Source: Oreocharis arfaki
Taxonomy: Eukaryota > Chordata > Aves > Passeriformes > Paramythiidae
Length of the DNA stretch: 64,000 nt
Assembly (NCBI GenBank): GCA_013398015.1
Contig: VZRR01002856.1
Coordinates: forward strand, 620,001-684,000
Direction of reading: 5' to 3'
Of this stretch, positions 25,339-36,900 are shown piece after piece. The notes beneath the pieces were generated by a model that searched no databases, was not told the DNA's origin, and worked only from the letters and a program-made list of their open reading frames with translations. A program made the position numbers and the translations under genes. Position 1 is the first letter of the stretch, and each line of letters starts with the position of its first letter.

Positions 25339-27209
25339 ACTTTTACTTTTCATAAAGTGCAAAGCATGTCCTCATGTAGTGCAGAGTAGATGAAATAACT
25401 GAATTCCTGTGGGGCTTTCTGCCTGGATTGCTCCTGCATTTAGAAGGCAAGGCAAACCTACTACACATGTTTAACATAACAGTTATGGATTTTAGCATTT
25501 AGCACAACAATGTGGGACATCAGGAGGGATGTTCTTAGTCACTTTAAAAAAAACATAGTCCACTCCTTCAAGTCTTATTTTCTAAGAAAACTGTAATTTT
25601 TCAAGTTAGTTATTAACCACTTTCAATTTAAAAAAAAAAAAAGTTTTCCTGTGATGTTGTTAGTGATGTCCCAAGTGCTGGTGCGTATTGGAGGACCACC
25701 TCTTGCCCTTTCTGTACTAGATGTAATTTCATTGCCCCTCAAAAGGGCTCTTAAACTGCTCACTTTTGGCAAACAAAAAGCATTTTCCTATCTTCCAAAT
25801 TCAACAGCAAATAGTATAAATCATAATCATTAGTGTGACTAGTCAAGGTATTTTGGTGAAATGTGCCTGGGGTTTGTTTGGGCAAAACACAGATGATAAT
25901 CCTGCTTATGCCAGCCCCAGGCTGGCCCGTTTCATAGAAGTTGCTTTGTTAGAGAACCATGTTTAAACTAGGCACAGTGTCAACCTTCGTGTCAGGCAGC
26001 CTGTGTGACTCTCCTAAAGGGCACCGACCTAAGTATTATTCCTTAAAATACATACTGCCCCAGGACCAAGAAGTTCCCGTTCTGCTGGTGGGTCTTTAGC
26101 ACAAAGTGTTGAAAACAATGTCCGGTGCAGTGCCAGCTGTACAAAACCAACATTGTTAAACAGGAATATAACTGCGTCCCAAGGAATTCAGAGCTAATCC
26201 TGCAAATACCGAAGCGTGTGTAGCCAGAAACCTGTTAACCATAGCAAAAGCCTCCTTGCTTACGCGGCATGCACTTCCTTCCGTGAACACTAGGCTCGCG
26301 TATAAAAAGACGTTTCTCGTGTCCCTTTCGCTTAAAATTAGCACTTCTCAAATGAAAGACAGATACAGACAAGTGAGACACAACTATCAGCTCCTAGGCA
26401 TCTCAGGCACAGGGAGGAATAGCACCCTTTTGGTATTCATGAACAAAAGAATATCATGCCATATCTAGAAATGCGTTGTATCATTTAGTAGCTTTGGATG
26501 AGGATGATTGCCAAATGCATCCACCAGTTTTGAGCCTTGACCTTGCCCGTGGTAACATACATTTGTGTTAAATATTTCTCTCTTCTGAAAACTTGAAAAC
26601 ATCTATTTGATTTTTTTCTTTTTTCTTTTTTTTTTTTTAACTGGGTATTGGTGTAGAGCAAAATGCACAGTTTTGAACAGAAATGTTTTGCACTGTTCTG
26701 AAAAAACAAAAGATAAGCTAGCCTTGAAAAGAAAAAAAAAAACATTCTGCTACAAGGACAAAAATATGATTTTTTTAATCAGAGGTTCTTTCATACAAGG
26801 TGGAAAATAGCTGTACTACTGAAAAAAAAACCAAAACAACAACATGATAGGTGTTTGAATAAAGATGAGTGGGAAATACAAAGGTCAGGTCTGGATGTGA
26901 CTCATAAACTCAATTGCACTGACCCAACATTTCGGGTCAGCTGGTGACAGATTTGGGGCGATGGAGGATGGAGAGGGTTACCCAGTTGTTTGGGTTTGGT
27001 GGTTTAGGAAACAAAAATAAAACAGAACGAAACAACACGAAAAAAAGGCCCCAAAAAAGCTGGTGGTTTGTGCTTGGAATTTTCAACACCATCACCGCAC
27101 CCATGTTCATGCAGGCGCATGAAGGGGACCCGTTTTCTAGAAGAGCGTGCCGAGCCCATTCCTGCCTGAGAGAGAGAGATACCTGTGCCCTGCGATTTGT
27201 GGGCGCCAC
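25339..27209. other. Upstream flank of DAB2 promoter
   Basis: No gene seen. It contains A and T homopolymers (25629-25642, 26608-26638, 26729-26741). A small CpG cluster with a TATAAAAA box lies at 26263-26335, about 1 kb upstream of the main CpG island, and could be a second promoter. Confidence 0.5.
26301..26308 (+). promoter_or_regulatory. Candidate upstream TATA box
   Basis: TATAAAAA sits inside a 70-base stretch with eight CpG dinucleotides, in otherwise CpG-poor DNA, about 1.2 kb before the DAB2 CpG island. A usable donor (AA|GTGAGA at 26372/26373) lies about 70 bases downstream, so an alternative first exon is conceivable. There is no direct evidence of transcription. Confidence 0.25.
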
Positions 27210-27990
27210 ACGACGCCGTGCCCCCGCAGGGTCCGCCCGTCTCCCATCCCACTTCCCTCCCCGCGTGTCCCCCTTGGGGCTCCGACCCGCCGTGAGAGGC
27301 TGTCCGGGACACAGCTCCCTCCCGACCCCGCAGCAGCGGCCGGAGCGGCAGCTTGCAAGGGGTTAAAGTTGTGAGCACCGACACGTTGAGGGGGAGTAGC
27401 CAAGACCAAGCAGCAAAAACATCACAGCGCATTCCTGGGTAGTCCTCAGCTGCCAGCATCTGATTAAAACCATATCGCTCGCTGTGAGTGGCTAACTAAT
27501 CTGAAGGCGAGAGTGTAACCGAATATTTAACCGGGGCCCCGGTCCCAGCCAGGCTACGGGCTGCCGTCATCGGATCATGCACGGAGCGGCACGGATCTAG
27601 CCTGTAAGGAGCTTTGCGAGCGGGGCTCGGCTCTCGCGCAGCCTGGGAGGGGGTGATGCGGGGTGAAGGAGCTGTCACCGCGGGAAGGAGCTTTATCCGC
27701 GACGACGTGACAGTCGGTGCCTGTGGCGGGGCGCGGGGTGCCCCAGTGGGGTGGGCGCTGACACGGGTGGGGCTCCGGAGGGGCTGTGCGTGCCGGGCCG
27801 GGGCTCGGCTCAGCGCTCTCCGCAGCCGCGGGCGAGAGGCGCCGCGGGGGCCGCGCTGCGCCGGGAGGCGGCGGCGCTGGGGTGGCCCCGGTCCCGCGGG
27901 GCTCTCGGCGCTGCCCGAGCCGGGCTGCGGGGAACGTGTCCCCCCTGAGCTGGGGTGGAAGCCGCCCGCATCCTACTCCCGGCTCCGGCG
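27210..27990 (+). promoter_or_regulatory. DAB2: CpG island, probable DAB2 promoter
   Basis: This is the only strongly GC- and CpG-rich stretch in the window, with GC boxes (GGGGCGCGGGG, GGGTGGGGC) and a CRE-like GACGTGAC. It lies 11-12 kb upstream of the DAB2 start-codon exon on the same strand, with no other gene between, so it is best read as the DAB2 promoter. Long open frames on both strands across it arise from base composition and are not genes. A TATTTAA at 27524-27530 could position initiation near 27555. Confidence 0.8.
27554..27603 (+). other. DAB2: Inferred DAB2 noncoding exon 1
   Basis: The proposal rests on a TATTTAA box at 27524-27530 and a good donor CCT|GTAAGG at 27603/27604, both inside the CpG island. 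The 5' end is set only by distance from the TATA-like box. A noncoding first exon far from the ATG exon is the usual DAB2 arrangement. Other donors in the island cannot be excluded. Confidence 0.35.
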
Positions 27991-30900
27991 AGGCAGACGA
28001 CCAGGGGAAGCATGAGAGCAAAGAAATATAAACGCGCATTTTCGGTTTTGTGTGTGGAGAGGACGGGTTTCAAATCATTAAATAGATTAACTGTATTAAC
28101 ACTAACTTTCCTATTTCCTATAACTAATTAGTTATGATAAATAACTAATATGAAAGAACCTCTCTGATAGCAGAGGGAATGATTAGTACAGGTTAGGATG
28201 CTGTGAAGCAGGAGTAGGGTTTTGTTCTAGTTTTGGATGGAGTATCCTTGTCAGCACTGCTCTGTCTGCCAGTGAATTTCTGCATGCTATTTCGGTCTGG
28301 GGTAAACTGGGATAGCTGTAGATGTTGATGATTATCTGGAATTAGTCTTCTACAATGACAGAGAAACTGACTTGTAAAGTGATGATATATAAAGTCTGGT
28401 GTCCATCATATAGTGACACTTAATGTTGGCATGGTGCCAGTGCCGTGAGCCGTAAGATAAATGCAGGTGTTGCCAACATAGCCACACTTCTTCAGCTGGA
28501 CTTCTCTGTAACAGAGTTTTTACCCCTCAAAAATGTTGAGGCTGATTACTCAAAAGCTTGCTACAAATTCACTGGTAAAGCTGATGGTTTTATTATTTTG
28601 AGAGTCAGGAATTTTTAATGTCTTCTCTTAATTAAGCTAGTTTGCCTTAAAAGGGTACATTTTTTTCTGCAGAAGTCTTCTGTAACTTCCATAAACAAGG
28701 CTGCCCAAAATTAACCAAATCTGAGAGCATGTAGGCTTAGATTTGCCCACTGTATGCTAAAGAATGTGTATAGATATGCTCTGGGATGGCAACGCCTGTA
28801 TAAATAGACAAAATTAAAGATGCAGATTCAATTAGAGAAAATTAATTATGAAGCTGTGTATTCTAGTTTGCTGTGAAGACTTGACAGGCAATGTTAAATT
28901 GAAAGTATGTTATTGTGTCTGATAGTGACCTCCCAGGCAATTATAATGGTAGCAGGTCTTTGGGTCAGCTTCCACTAGGACCTTCCAGGAGGCAGGTGAG
29001 GCTAACTGGAGACATGAATTGTAGTCCAAAGAAAATCTTTCCAGCTGAGGATTGTCTGAGGAAGTCATCCACCACATCTGTTCAACGAATCACTGCAGTA
29101 GTATCCAGCGCAAAGTGTCTTGAGGCATAATCAGCTTCTCAAAATTCCCTGGATGGTGTGAGGATGTGGTCAAGTCTGAAGCAGAAATTTTTATTAATAG
29201 TAAGCTTGCATTGGAAGGAGGACAACCAAATGGTAGTAATGGTAAGGAGGATGAGAGTGCTAAATGGATGTCAGGTGAGTCATCAGAACAGAGGCTTAAC
29301 TAGCAAACCTCATGACTTGGTGCATAGGAAAGCCCAGTGTAAAAGAGAGTGAATGCTGAGTCCTTCAAGCTTTATGTATTCGGCATCAGTTTCTTCTTGT
29401 GAAGGTAAAGATGTTTGTCTAATCTGCCATATACCTTCTACAATGCTGCTAAGCATGTCTGTATAGCTGCAGTACAAAATCTATTTTCTCATTGAGAACA
29501 GCATTACTTATTAAACTACTTGCACACTGCAGATCAGTAGCTGCTATGGATATACTCCTTATACATCTTGCTTAAGGCCTTTATTTCACAAGCAAATATG
29601 AGAAGAAACACTCTAAGCAGGTGAATATAATGTATAGAAATGGTAGGTTTATGTCTTTTTGAGAAAGCAAATAAATGTACTTAATGTCAAGGAAGGGTGA
29701 ATCCATTGGGGATGCTTAAAAAATCAAAGGAGAAAAGCCATAGCTTGAGATATGATGTAAAATTGCACCAATATACTGTAGTTGTTGAGTATTGTTGACA
29801 AACCTGCTGATTTTTCTCTCCTATTGATGCTCTCCTTTCCTAGTAAACCTCACACTTTTAGGAAATTTGTGTGACCAGAGGGGTTAACCCTGTTCTTGGG
29901 AATGCTTGTGGACTTTATTTAGCAAGGAAAACAATATATGACCACTACAGAAGCATGAATTTGCCTGTACAAAGCAAGAAATTCCACATCTAGAGAAAGC
30001 CAGCTTGATCTGGAAACAGTGCTCATGCAAATTCTGCTTGCTGGCTAGATTCTGACAAAAGAAATTAAGAAGCATGAAGGTAACTTGTAATTGGCAAGGA
30101 TTTTGGAGAAAAAACTTAGATCTTGCATGTAGGCTAATGGATTGTTAGTAGAATAAAGATGATACCCCGGGTATGGGGGATTGCTAAGAGGTGTTAATGA
30201 GTTTCTGCTATGAAACACAAACAGTCATAAGCTGCCAGTCACTACCTCAGCATGGACTCCACAGAAGTTCAACTTGGGGTTGTGTTAAAGAGATCAAATA
30301 GAACAAGGTGTCTAAGGATTGTAACTGAGAAGAAAAACTGACATTAGAAATCTGATTCTGAGGCTGTGCCTGGGTTCAGGGGTCTCAGGGTTATGCTGGA
30401 TGAAGCACAGCATCAGGCCTAGTCAATAAACAAGAGGTACCATTTTCAACGGGATTACCTTTCTTTACACAAGATGGGCAGTTGAGTGCTGAACAAAGCA
30501 TCTTCTCCCATGCAAGTCTTCTCAGGCCTGGCTGATGGAGACATAGACCATCCTAGTCTCCCTTCATCTGAAAGACACTTGCATACACTCCGGAGTGCTT
30601 GAGGATGAAGCATCTCAGCTGAAATGCCCTGCAGATTTTTACCCCTAATTATACATATGATTTTTAAATTAGTTTTAAAAGTTTTTAATATAGCTTCATA
30701 GCTGGTGCATGTCCCCTTAAATCTAAAAGTTCAGACATTACAGGGCCAGTTAAGGACAGATTATTGGCCTTGGAGGTGAATTTCCTGCTGTTCTGTCAGT
30801 TCGTGTTGCCTCCTTAAGCAGTAAAATGGGGATTATCTCTTGACCAGAAAAAGTAGGTCTAAAAGACAGGATAATGGACCTTCACCTCAACAGTCAGGAG

Positions 30901-33900
30901 GCTTCACAACAATGTCAGCTAGGAAGTTGTGCCTCCAGCAAAGTCTATTCAAATCCTAATGCTGCTGTACCGCACAACTTTAATATACTTGCCCCATGGC
31001 TAAAATGACTACGGAGGAAACTTTCCTCATAGGAAGGGAAAAAAGAAGCTGAGAGGACTTAGGATGTAGTTTTAATATTGCAACCTGTTTTTCTACCTTA
31101 CAGATCTCTCCTGTGCCCTGTCAGAACATGGTCATTTGTGCTTTGAGGCAAGGCACAAAGGTCACTGTATGAGTAAGGACTAGTTTTCTAGTAGATTGAA
31201 CCACAGATCTGTCTGCAAACAGCGGCTACCCTGGTTGATGGAAGGTAAACTCTAGATCTGATGCTTCTTGTATGCTTCTGAGGGATGGGGCATCCCTATA
31301 ATACACTATCAAGATCATCATAGAGATGGGAAGGTAGAGACAACCTGGTGAAGATTACTTTACAGTCTGGCTTCAGGAACAACAATGTAAACTTCCTCTA
31401 ATATGTGTAACTACAATTACTGATAGGGAAACACTGTAGAACAGTCATCTGTGAAACTTTACTAGCTGTTCAGTAGGACATCTACTGTGGGAGCTGTAGT
31501 GGAACTCTGAAAATCCTGGTTAATCCTTTCTAATCTCTGGCATAGATCTTTCTGTACCACCTTTTTAAATTTGAGTCTTGTGTAGTTATTCATTGCCTTT
31601 TTTGCTGCATCTACAAGGAGAGCTGGGGGCTCGGTAATAACTGATCTTGAAGGCAAGAGTAACCCTTATATTAAGCAGAATGCTTCATAATACCTAACAA
31701 GACTGGAGCTGCTGTAGAAGAGCCTACAGCAAGTAAGCTCTGCAAGCAGAATTTTCATCAGACTTCTCAGAATACATAATGAACATAATTTGCATCTCTT
31801 ACAAGAGGCAGTATGGAGTGACTCCTGTGACAGTAACTGCTACAACAATTTGTGTATTGAGAGGCACAGTATCTGGGGGGTAGGTGGAGTGTTCTGCAAT
31901 TACTGCTGAAATGAATGTTTAATGATAGGCTTTTGGCTGCTCATGGGATAACCAGGCTGGGTAAGCAAACTGCAGTACTCAACAACGTGGCCAGGATTAC
32001 ATGGGTTTAGGCTGTGTGAATGCAAGAATAATACAGGAAAATCCTATTTCTCATACAGATAAATTTGTGAGCAGGTAGAAAACACAGTTCAGTGTAAATT
32101 GTGCAGAACATCTGCAATCTCTCTCAGCACAGCTTGCATATACCCAAACTGCAAAGAAGGATAACTGTTCCAGCAGCAGACAGTTAACTGTATGCAGCTG
32201 AAATAAACTATGATAACAGCTTCAATATGTGTCAAGTTCCTGCTCTGAGAAGGAGGGGTGAAAAGCATGGTTATTGGCAAGAGTCCTTCACTATACTAAC
32301 AAGCAAGAAGATCAGAAACAGGCCCTCTAGGCAGGAGGGCCTTAGGAGTACAGTTGGAAATGAAGTGTTTCATTTGTTGTTCAGTTCAAACTCAGTTGCA
32401 TCTGAGTAAACACTAGCTGCCTTGAATAACAACTGCTTTGCTTCCTTGTTGTTTGGTATATCCTGCTAGTGTCAGCAAAGAATATTGATAGAAGGTTGAG
32501 CTGTAGGCACTGCAACCATGTTGATTGGGATTCTCCATCCCATGGGCAGGTGGTGCTTTCCTTGGCAATAACTAGAGCAGATAGCTGAGCTCTGACTCAG
32601 GTGCCACTAATTTATGAGGTTTCAGAACTGGAACTTGGGGAGAGGTATAGAGGAGTGGTCCCTTAGCAGGTTGCAAAGCATGCTGTCTTTCTTGTAGGCT
32701 GATAGGAAGAAAATTCTTGTGGATAATATGAATATATAATCTCACAAGTCTATTACCAAAGTAGTAGCACTCTATCAAGAAAGGTATCCCAGTATGCCCC
32801 TTCAATTTCTTTCTAAAGGAAGAATGTGGAGTTCAGATGTTGGTATTGCTGGTACTAAAAGTGAAGGGATTTCTTAATTCAAGAAATTCACAAATAGGTT
32901 AGCATAGCTAATGAACAGAGATTGGAAAGGCTGCAATCAAGACTTGTTGCAACATGCTGTCTTATTGCTGGAACAACTCATAATTTGAGGTGGACTAGCT
33001 AGATATCTGGACACTACCTTTGGATGCTGAAGTTCCTGGCTGAAAAATAACTCTACCAAATAGGCTATGACAGTGCTAGTTTCCTTCATCTTATGATCAA
33101 GTTTTCAGGGAACCAGACAGCACCATCTTATTAAATGCTTTTTCACTCATTAATTTATATTGTTCCAAGTAATTCATCAGGTACAGCTTGTTTGAACTGG
33201 TCACTACTTCTCTTCAGCCCCCTGTTTTAAACTTCCTGGAAAAGATATATTTATTTCCATGACAAGTGGAAGAAAAATCCAAAGTAGAGCTACTGTGGGA
33301 GCTGGGTTGACAAGTAACTAATTGTCTTATCAGAAACCATGTGCTTAAAAGCGTAATAAAATGACAAAAAGTACCAATCCAATTGCACCACTTGAACTGT
33401 GTGACCTGTTCAGTCCCAACTGCTAACAGTGATATTCTCTTGGCTGTGATTCAAGTGTGTAGAAAACACTTTGGGGAACTAAGTTTGAATTTCTGTGTTC
33501 TTGCTAAAAACCAGAGGTTCAGAGGAGACTGATGTGATGAGAACAGACTGTTCTGTTCAGCTGATGAAATAACAGCTGGCAAGCTGGCTGAACGGTGAGA
33601 TGTCTGTGTGGTTTCACAGGCATGATCCTGCACCAGTAATGGTACATGCCAACATCTGTAGCTGACATGGCTCATTTGTGTACTAAGACTTTTATCTACT
33701 TTGTAGTTGGTACTAGGGAAGGAAGCAGCATGAGGGAGGTACCCCCTGATGTGTCTAACTGTCTACTTCTATCCTAGTAAGTAGATGAAGGTCACCCTTC
33801 TCTGTTTCTCATTACTGGTTATGTATGATGAAGACAGCTGGACTATGTTCCACATCCTGCAGTGTGTAAGTATTGTTGTAGTTTATTCCAAACTCGTGTT

Positions 33901-36900
33901 CGCGTTGACAGAGGAAGGCCTTGGTGCAAGTCTGCCTTTAATACCTCAACAAAGTATCAATCCACCTGTTGGGCAAGAAGACAAAACATCAAACTGGGCT
34001 TAAAAAGCAAGTTACACAGGAGTTGTTCCCAAAAGTCAAATCCTGTTATTCTAGAAATACTTGTTCCAACAGGTAAGCACCTGGTTCAACTAAAGTAATG
34101 ATATCAAGCAAATGATCTCTTGAACACAAATCATATTTCTACCAATCTACAGCCTAAGCAGGACAGTTAAACAGGATTTTTGAACTGAGTGATGGCTGCA
34201 TTGCTAATCTAGACCTCACTGAATTTTGAGAATGACAGATAGCTGCACTTGCCAGGTGGTGTAGTTTAATATCCTTTTCAGTTGTCTCTCTTAGAAGACC
34301 AACCATGGGACTTTTGGTTAGACTCTGCAGTATAAAAGTATGTATTCAGTCATCCTTCTGACAAGTAATGCTGCTCTTGCATTCCAGACATGGCTAAAAC
34401 TGGAGGTGAATATTTCCCAAGCTGTCTATGAACTTTCTTCTACCACTTGCCTTCAAGCAGGTACTTGTTACGTGTGAGTGTGAACACATCACAAATAACC
34501 TACCTGTAGGTAAGGCTATCACTTGTCATGGATAATAGCTGCTGGATATGCTGGTTTGTAACAGAATAGTTTGATTGTTTTAACAGAGAAAGCAGACCAA
34601 TGTCAGTGCTTGCATCAGAACTGGCATCTGGAATGTGCCATCTAAATCATTTTAATCTCTTGTGTCATGTTACAGAAGGTTTATTTAACTTGAACTCTTT
34701 AGACACTGTCAGATACCAGAGCAATGGATGTTCTAGTAATGAAAGAAAACGTTTAAGATTATATTTTATTTGACTCCTCAGAATGACCGATCCTCTTTAA
34801 AAAGCAAAAGTCTGATTAGCACGTTTATATTTTTGATTTATTAATGTATGCCTAGGGCTTCTCAAGGCTACTGCCATTGAATCAGAAATTGAGCAGAAAA
34901 TGTGATAATCAGATGGGGAGTTGTTAGATGTAAATATCAGCCAGCCCTGCCAGGGCTCACACAAATGCAGTATTATACTCCTGACATGAGCAGAAGGCTG
35001 ACAGTCAAGACAATTTACTGATAACAGACTATCTAGCTTTACAGCTTTGACTCTTGCTAGTCATTGTGTAAATTGCTGTTTAGCCTTTATTTTATTTTCT
35101 TATCTTGAAAATTAAAGTCTTGAATTCACTAATACAACTTTCTAATCAGAAGAACCTGACTAACTCTTCAAGAATGGTGAAGGGGGGAAACGATCCGCCT
35201 CAGACTCATGTTCAGCAGTTGAACTATTGCTGTGCTCCCTGTTACTACTTCATCCCAACAAGCTATATTTCACTTGGCAGTAAAAGCTTCTCTTGTCCTC
35301 TCCTGGCCTTGTAGATTCTAATTCAAGGTTAATATTTACAAGCAATAGCTGTTTGAGCTGAATCATGTACTTGTAGGGACAAAGAAGGTACACAGGCTGT
35401 GAAGGGGACAAAGTATTAGGCTGCTGAGCAGACGTTTAGCTTATCTGCCTCTGAATTTTTGGGTGTCCCTAACCTCTTCTCAGATAATCTCTCATCAACT
35501 TTGAGACATTTATCTTTGTCTGCTGAAGGGAGAAAAGCCTGTCTATTGGTGAAGGTTCCGTTCAGTCCTTAATCCCATGACAGACCACAGCCATAATGAA
35601 GATTCTCAATTCACTTGTGCACAGGGCAAAAACATAACCATTAAGGGTATCTATGTTTCCACCCCTTGCTCAAATAAGAGATATCTGTAAAAGCATCTCT
35701 GAGGGAAACGAAATGTTGCTCAACGAAATTGTTTGGCATGTTCTTCCAAGTCTTGCTAAGAAACAGGTATTTCAGGGATGACTTGTCATTACTGACAGCC
35801 CTCGCTGTAGAGAGTTCAGAGAAGACACCCACAGCACAGTATGTCAAAAGACTGACTTTCCTAAGGCAAATATGTAGAAATGAATTACAATGCTTGAATG
35901 GAGAGTAGTCTGACTTGAGACAGTATGTAGCAAGCTGTACTTCAAGGACTGTGTGTTGAGGGCCGGATATAGTGTTTGTCTGAGGAGTCATCAGTATCTG
36001 CTTTTCACAGGACAGTCCCTAAAGGAAAGGAAGAAGATACTACTAGTGGTCTTTTCACAAGCCCTTTCTGGAGTAAATTGAAAAGCAGAGGAGCAAAATG
36101 TGTATGATATGTATCTAGTGATACAGGCAGAGTTTGGTGCACCTGTCCCAAGGTGGCAGCATGTCTAAATCTGTAGTCTTTAGATTTTTGAAACAGTGCA
36201 TTTAGCACAGTAATGAAGATGGGCCATCTGCATAGTGAGGAATTAAGGTGTGGTTATACCAATGGACCCATCTACGTGGACGAGATTCAAACTGCTTTAA
36301 ACTGAGAGCTGACATAGTTGCTGGGAGAATGATCTTGTTCTTTACTATGCTGGTATGTCTGAAGGCATGACTGTCCTTGCAAAGAAGCACATGCATCTCT
36401 AACCCTGCCATGCTTGCTGGTTGACCCTTTTGAGAGGAACTCAAAATTAAAGCATAAGAGAACAATTCTAGTCTTGTTGCCTTACACCTGAAGCTGGAGT
36501 AAGGAAATTCTGAGTACTGCAAAAGAAAGACTCCAAGCAAAAAACAGATTTTAACTCTATTTTACTTACTTGCATATAAAGCACACCAGCACTTTCCATT
36601 AAGATAACACAAACTTAAGTGTGATGAAGACCTTGCAGAGCTTTAGCTTGAGTGTAAAGCACAGCATCCATATTTAGTTCTGGTTTATACTTTTATATTG
36701 AGCAGAATAGATTGCTGTTAGCTCAAGCAACATGTTCCCCCCCCCAGCGACACTTTAAGGTGAAGCCTAAGGCAATTTTGTGCTAGACATGTGGCTTAAC
36801 TGAGGTATCAAAAAGTAGTTATTTAAAATATGAACAGTTATTAAGGTTGCTTTTGTCTGTCATCGCATTCTTAGTTTCACTAATTCTCTTGTTTCTGAGG

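Noticed and set aside
27496..28073. Several long open frames on both strands in the CpG island (up to about 150 aa)
   Set aside because: They are Arg/Ala/Gly/Pro-rich, overlap each other in all frames and have no family similarity. Low stop-codon frequency in GC-rich DNA explains them.
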